Shown: piece after piece, positions 62,601 through 64,000 of the stretch | Layout of the letters: each line of letters opens with the position of its first letter | Position numbering within the stretch: the stretch's first letter is position 1 | From: Paracyclopina nana | Taxonomy: Eukaryota > Arthropoda > Copepoda > Cyclopoida > Cyclopettidae | Length of the DNA: 64,000 nucleotides | Direction of reading: 5' to 3' | NCBI GenBank assembly: GCA_019096065.1 | Contig: JAGUCH010000003.1 | Coordinates: 7,688,001 to 7,752,000, forward strand | Program-made: the position numbers and the translations under genes | Notes under the pieces: model-generated | Database searches by the model: none | Told to the model about the DNA's origin: nothing | Seen by the model: the letters and a program-made list of their open reading frames with translations, nothing else

Positions 62601-64000
62601 GCTCGGATAATCCACTGGAAAATGCACCACCAGACAAACGCGATGAATAGCCTACAAAATAATGCAATAAATATTAAATAACTATTAATGATGCTAAAGT
62701 GCATATCTAAACCTGATTGGCTGCCACAGTTGCTGTGAACTTGATGCTTCGTTTTCCCGTATTAAGCCCTTCGGCTTTCACTGAACCCAAATTCAAGCTA
62801 AGCAGCTCAAACTCTTGCTGCAGCGTGTTATTTGTCAGAGTCTTGGACGGAGTTGAGTCTCTGGTATGATAGTTGTACTCTGATGTATCACACGACGCCT
62901 CATCTAGCATACTTGCACGTTCCTCCTCCAAGTCATGAATAGCTTCGATGGCTTCCTCAGCCACGTCTTCGTCACTGCTATTGGCGCCGGAGTTGTCCTC
63001 AGAGGGATCAACTCCACATTGGTACTGTGTGGTAGGCTCCACTGTCCACAGCCTCAAAGTATGATCCTTGGACCAGGTGACCATCTGCAAGTCATCCGGA
63101 CCATTTCGTCGCCAATCAAAATCCAGGATAACGTCCTTATGCCCGAAAAAGCTATGCACGGGAAAGTCCAGATGCTTGTAGTTCCATAGGAACAGGCTGT
63201 GGTCGTATCTCTGCATATGAGGGACAATCACTGTTCCAAGTCCGTCTCCAAATGGGGTGTATTTCGCCTTCCACACTGGCACAGCAGTTTTCAGACTGCT
63301 TAAAGGCTTCGAAGGCTTGGAAGAGGCAAAGTTGAAAAACTTGACAAAGCAATCTTGCGAAGAGGTCACGAGCTGATCTTTGCAATGCGGGCTCCAGTCG
63401 AGGCTGTAAATTCTTGCCATGTGTGCCGTCAGATACATGATTGGTGCAGAGGCCTTCCTCGTGTCCCATAATTTCACATCACCCTCGTGACTGGTTGCAA
63501 TCACTGAGGTGGACAACTTGTTCCATTTGACTTGAGATGCGGAGACGATCATGTTGAATGTCAACGCTGGCCTTTGACGATGGCCGCCCGTGGACCTCAA
63601 GTCCCATATGTTGAGGTAGGCATCATGGGATCCAGATGCCAAAATGAAGGGCTCTTTGGGGTTCCAATCGATATCAGAAATGTATCGAGTGTGCGACTTG
63701 AGTATTTGCTCCTGATTCAAATCATTCTCCGGATTGACAACCTGCAAAAGAGAATTTGCAATTTATATAACTCTTTTATAAAGGATGTTCAAATAGCCTG
63801 CCTCTATCCTGTCATTGGCAGCAATTGCAATCCTGTTTGGCAAAACGGGGGCCCATTGCACAGTGGTGACCTCCCATTTGCCCACATTTCTGACAACTTT
63901 GTTGGACACATTTTTCGGGTCAGACAAGTCGACCAAGGCCAAATATTTTCTGCCTCCTAGCAGTGCAAACTGCCCATGATCGTGGTGGCTCAAGCCCATT
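59652..64000 (-). CDS. WDR59: WDR59, GATOR2 subunit (5' end outside the window)
   Basis: Scaffold subunit of GATOR2, which signals amino acids to mTORC1 at the lysosome. Exons: 63802 to window end, 62713-63741, 62417-62651, 62006-62357, 61251-61649, 60234-61186, 59652-60112. N-terminal WD40 propeller (KWEVTTVQWAP, HTRYISDIDWNP, ASQVKWNKLSTSVIATSHEGDVKLWDTRK, SLDWSPHCKDQLVTSSQD, DHTLRLW), RWD domain split by the 62652-62712 intron (KFTATVAANQ/AIHRVCLVVHFPVDYPSENAPPSF), a long Ser-rich middle with two KGRF repeats, and a C-terminal zinc-binding RING-like end (CVICLLPVRGLASGCPNCGHAGHAKHVKNWF...CPVPGCDC). Phases agree at every junction. The first intron (63742-63801) appears to use a GC donor. 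The stop at 59652 is 312 bp from the convergent DPH6 stop; nothing else is seen in that gap apart from the DPH6 AATAAA at 59375. Confidence 0.9.

Noticed and set aside
1-64000. CRISPR arrays, bacterial operons or phage genes
   Set aside because: None seen; spliced genes and LTR elements show this is eukaryotic nuclear DNA.

Overview
The window is eukaryotic nuclear DNA from an invertebrate, most likely an arthropod with a compact genome. Genes carry short GT-AG introns (mostly 43-110 nt), and the gene set includes gliotactin, an FMRFamide-receptor-type GPCR, CoREST and WDR59. Species and order cannot be settled from the sequence alone. Nearly half of the window (about 29 kb) is three full-length LTR retrotransposons.

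Layout. 1-1914 (-): 5' part of gliotactin. 4219-17875 (-): a 516-aa peptide GPCR whose first intron contains gypsy-type element copy A (8121-17360, same strand). 21470-22353 (+): a 111-aa cysteine-rich single-pass membrane protein. 22788-24697 (-): acyl-CoA dehydrogenase. 25002-27578 (-): CoREST. 28214-59339 (+): DPH6 with C-terminal RidA-like domains, stretched to 31 kb by gypsy copy B (29797-39035, +) in intron 6 and a BEL/Pao element (44926-55365, +) in intron 8. Intron 8 also contains a complete antisense gene (42935-56800, -) for a 463-aa single-pass membrane protein, and the BEL/Pao element lies in one of that gene's introns. 59652 to the window end (-): WDR59. For every complete host gene the predicted exons add up to an uninterrupted reading frame.

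The gypsy copies are nearly identical, lie in opposite orientation 12.4 kb apart, have four LTRs identical by eye, and each has its own matching 4-bp target duplication, so they are two young, independent insertions. Each carries gag, pol and env, a textbook -1 frameshift signal at the gag/pol junction, and an apparent 61-nt intron directly after the gag start codon. Copy B env is open; the other reading frames carry single-base indels, mostly in C/G runs.

The most unusual object is the BEL/Pao element. Besides a 2228-aa Gag-Pol it has a second ORF (1003 aa) with a 3'-5' exonuclease domain retaining all DEDDy residues plus zinc knuckles. Spread through both ORFs is a family of about ten hairpins with unrelated, self-complementary stems but a shared 7-nt loop, CTTGGTT or its exact reverse complement AACCAAG. 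The loop is read in different codon frames, so the constraint looks like nucleic acid structure rather than peptide. I do not know of a description of this.
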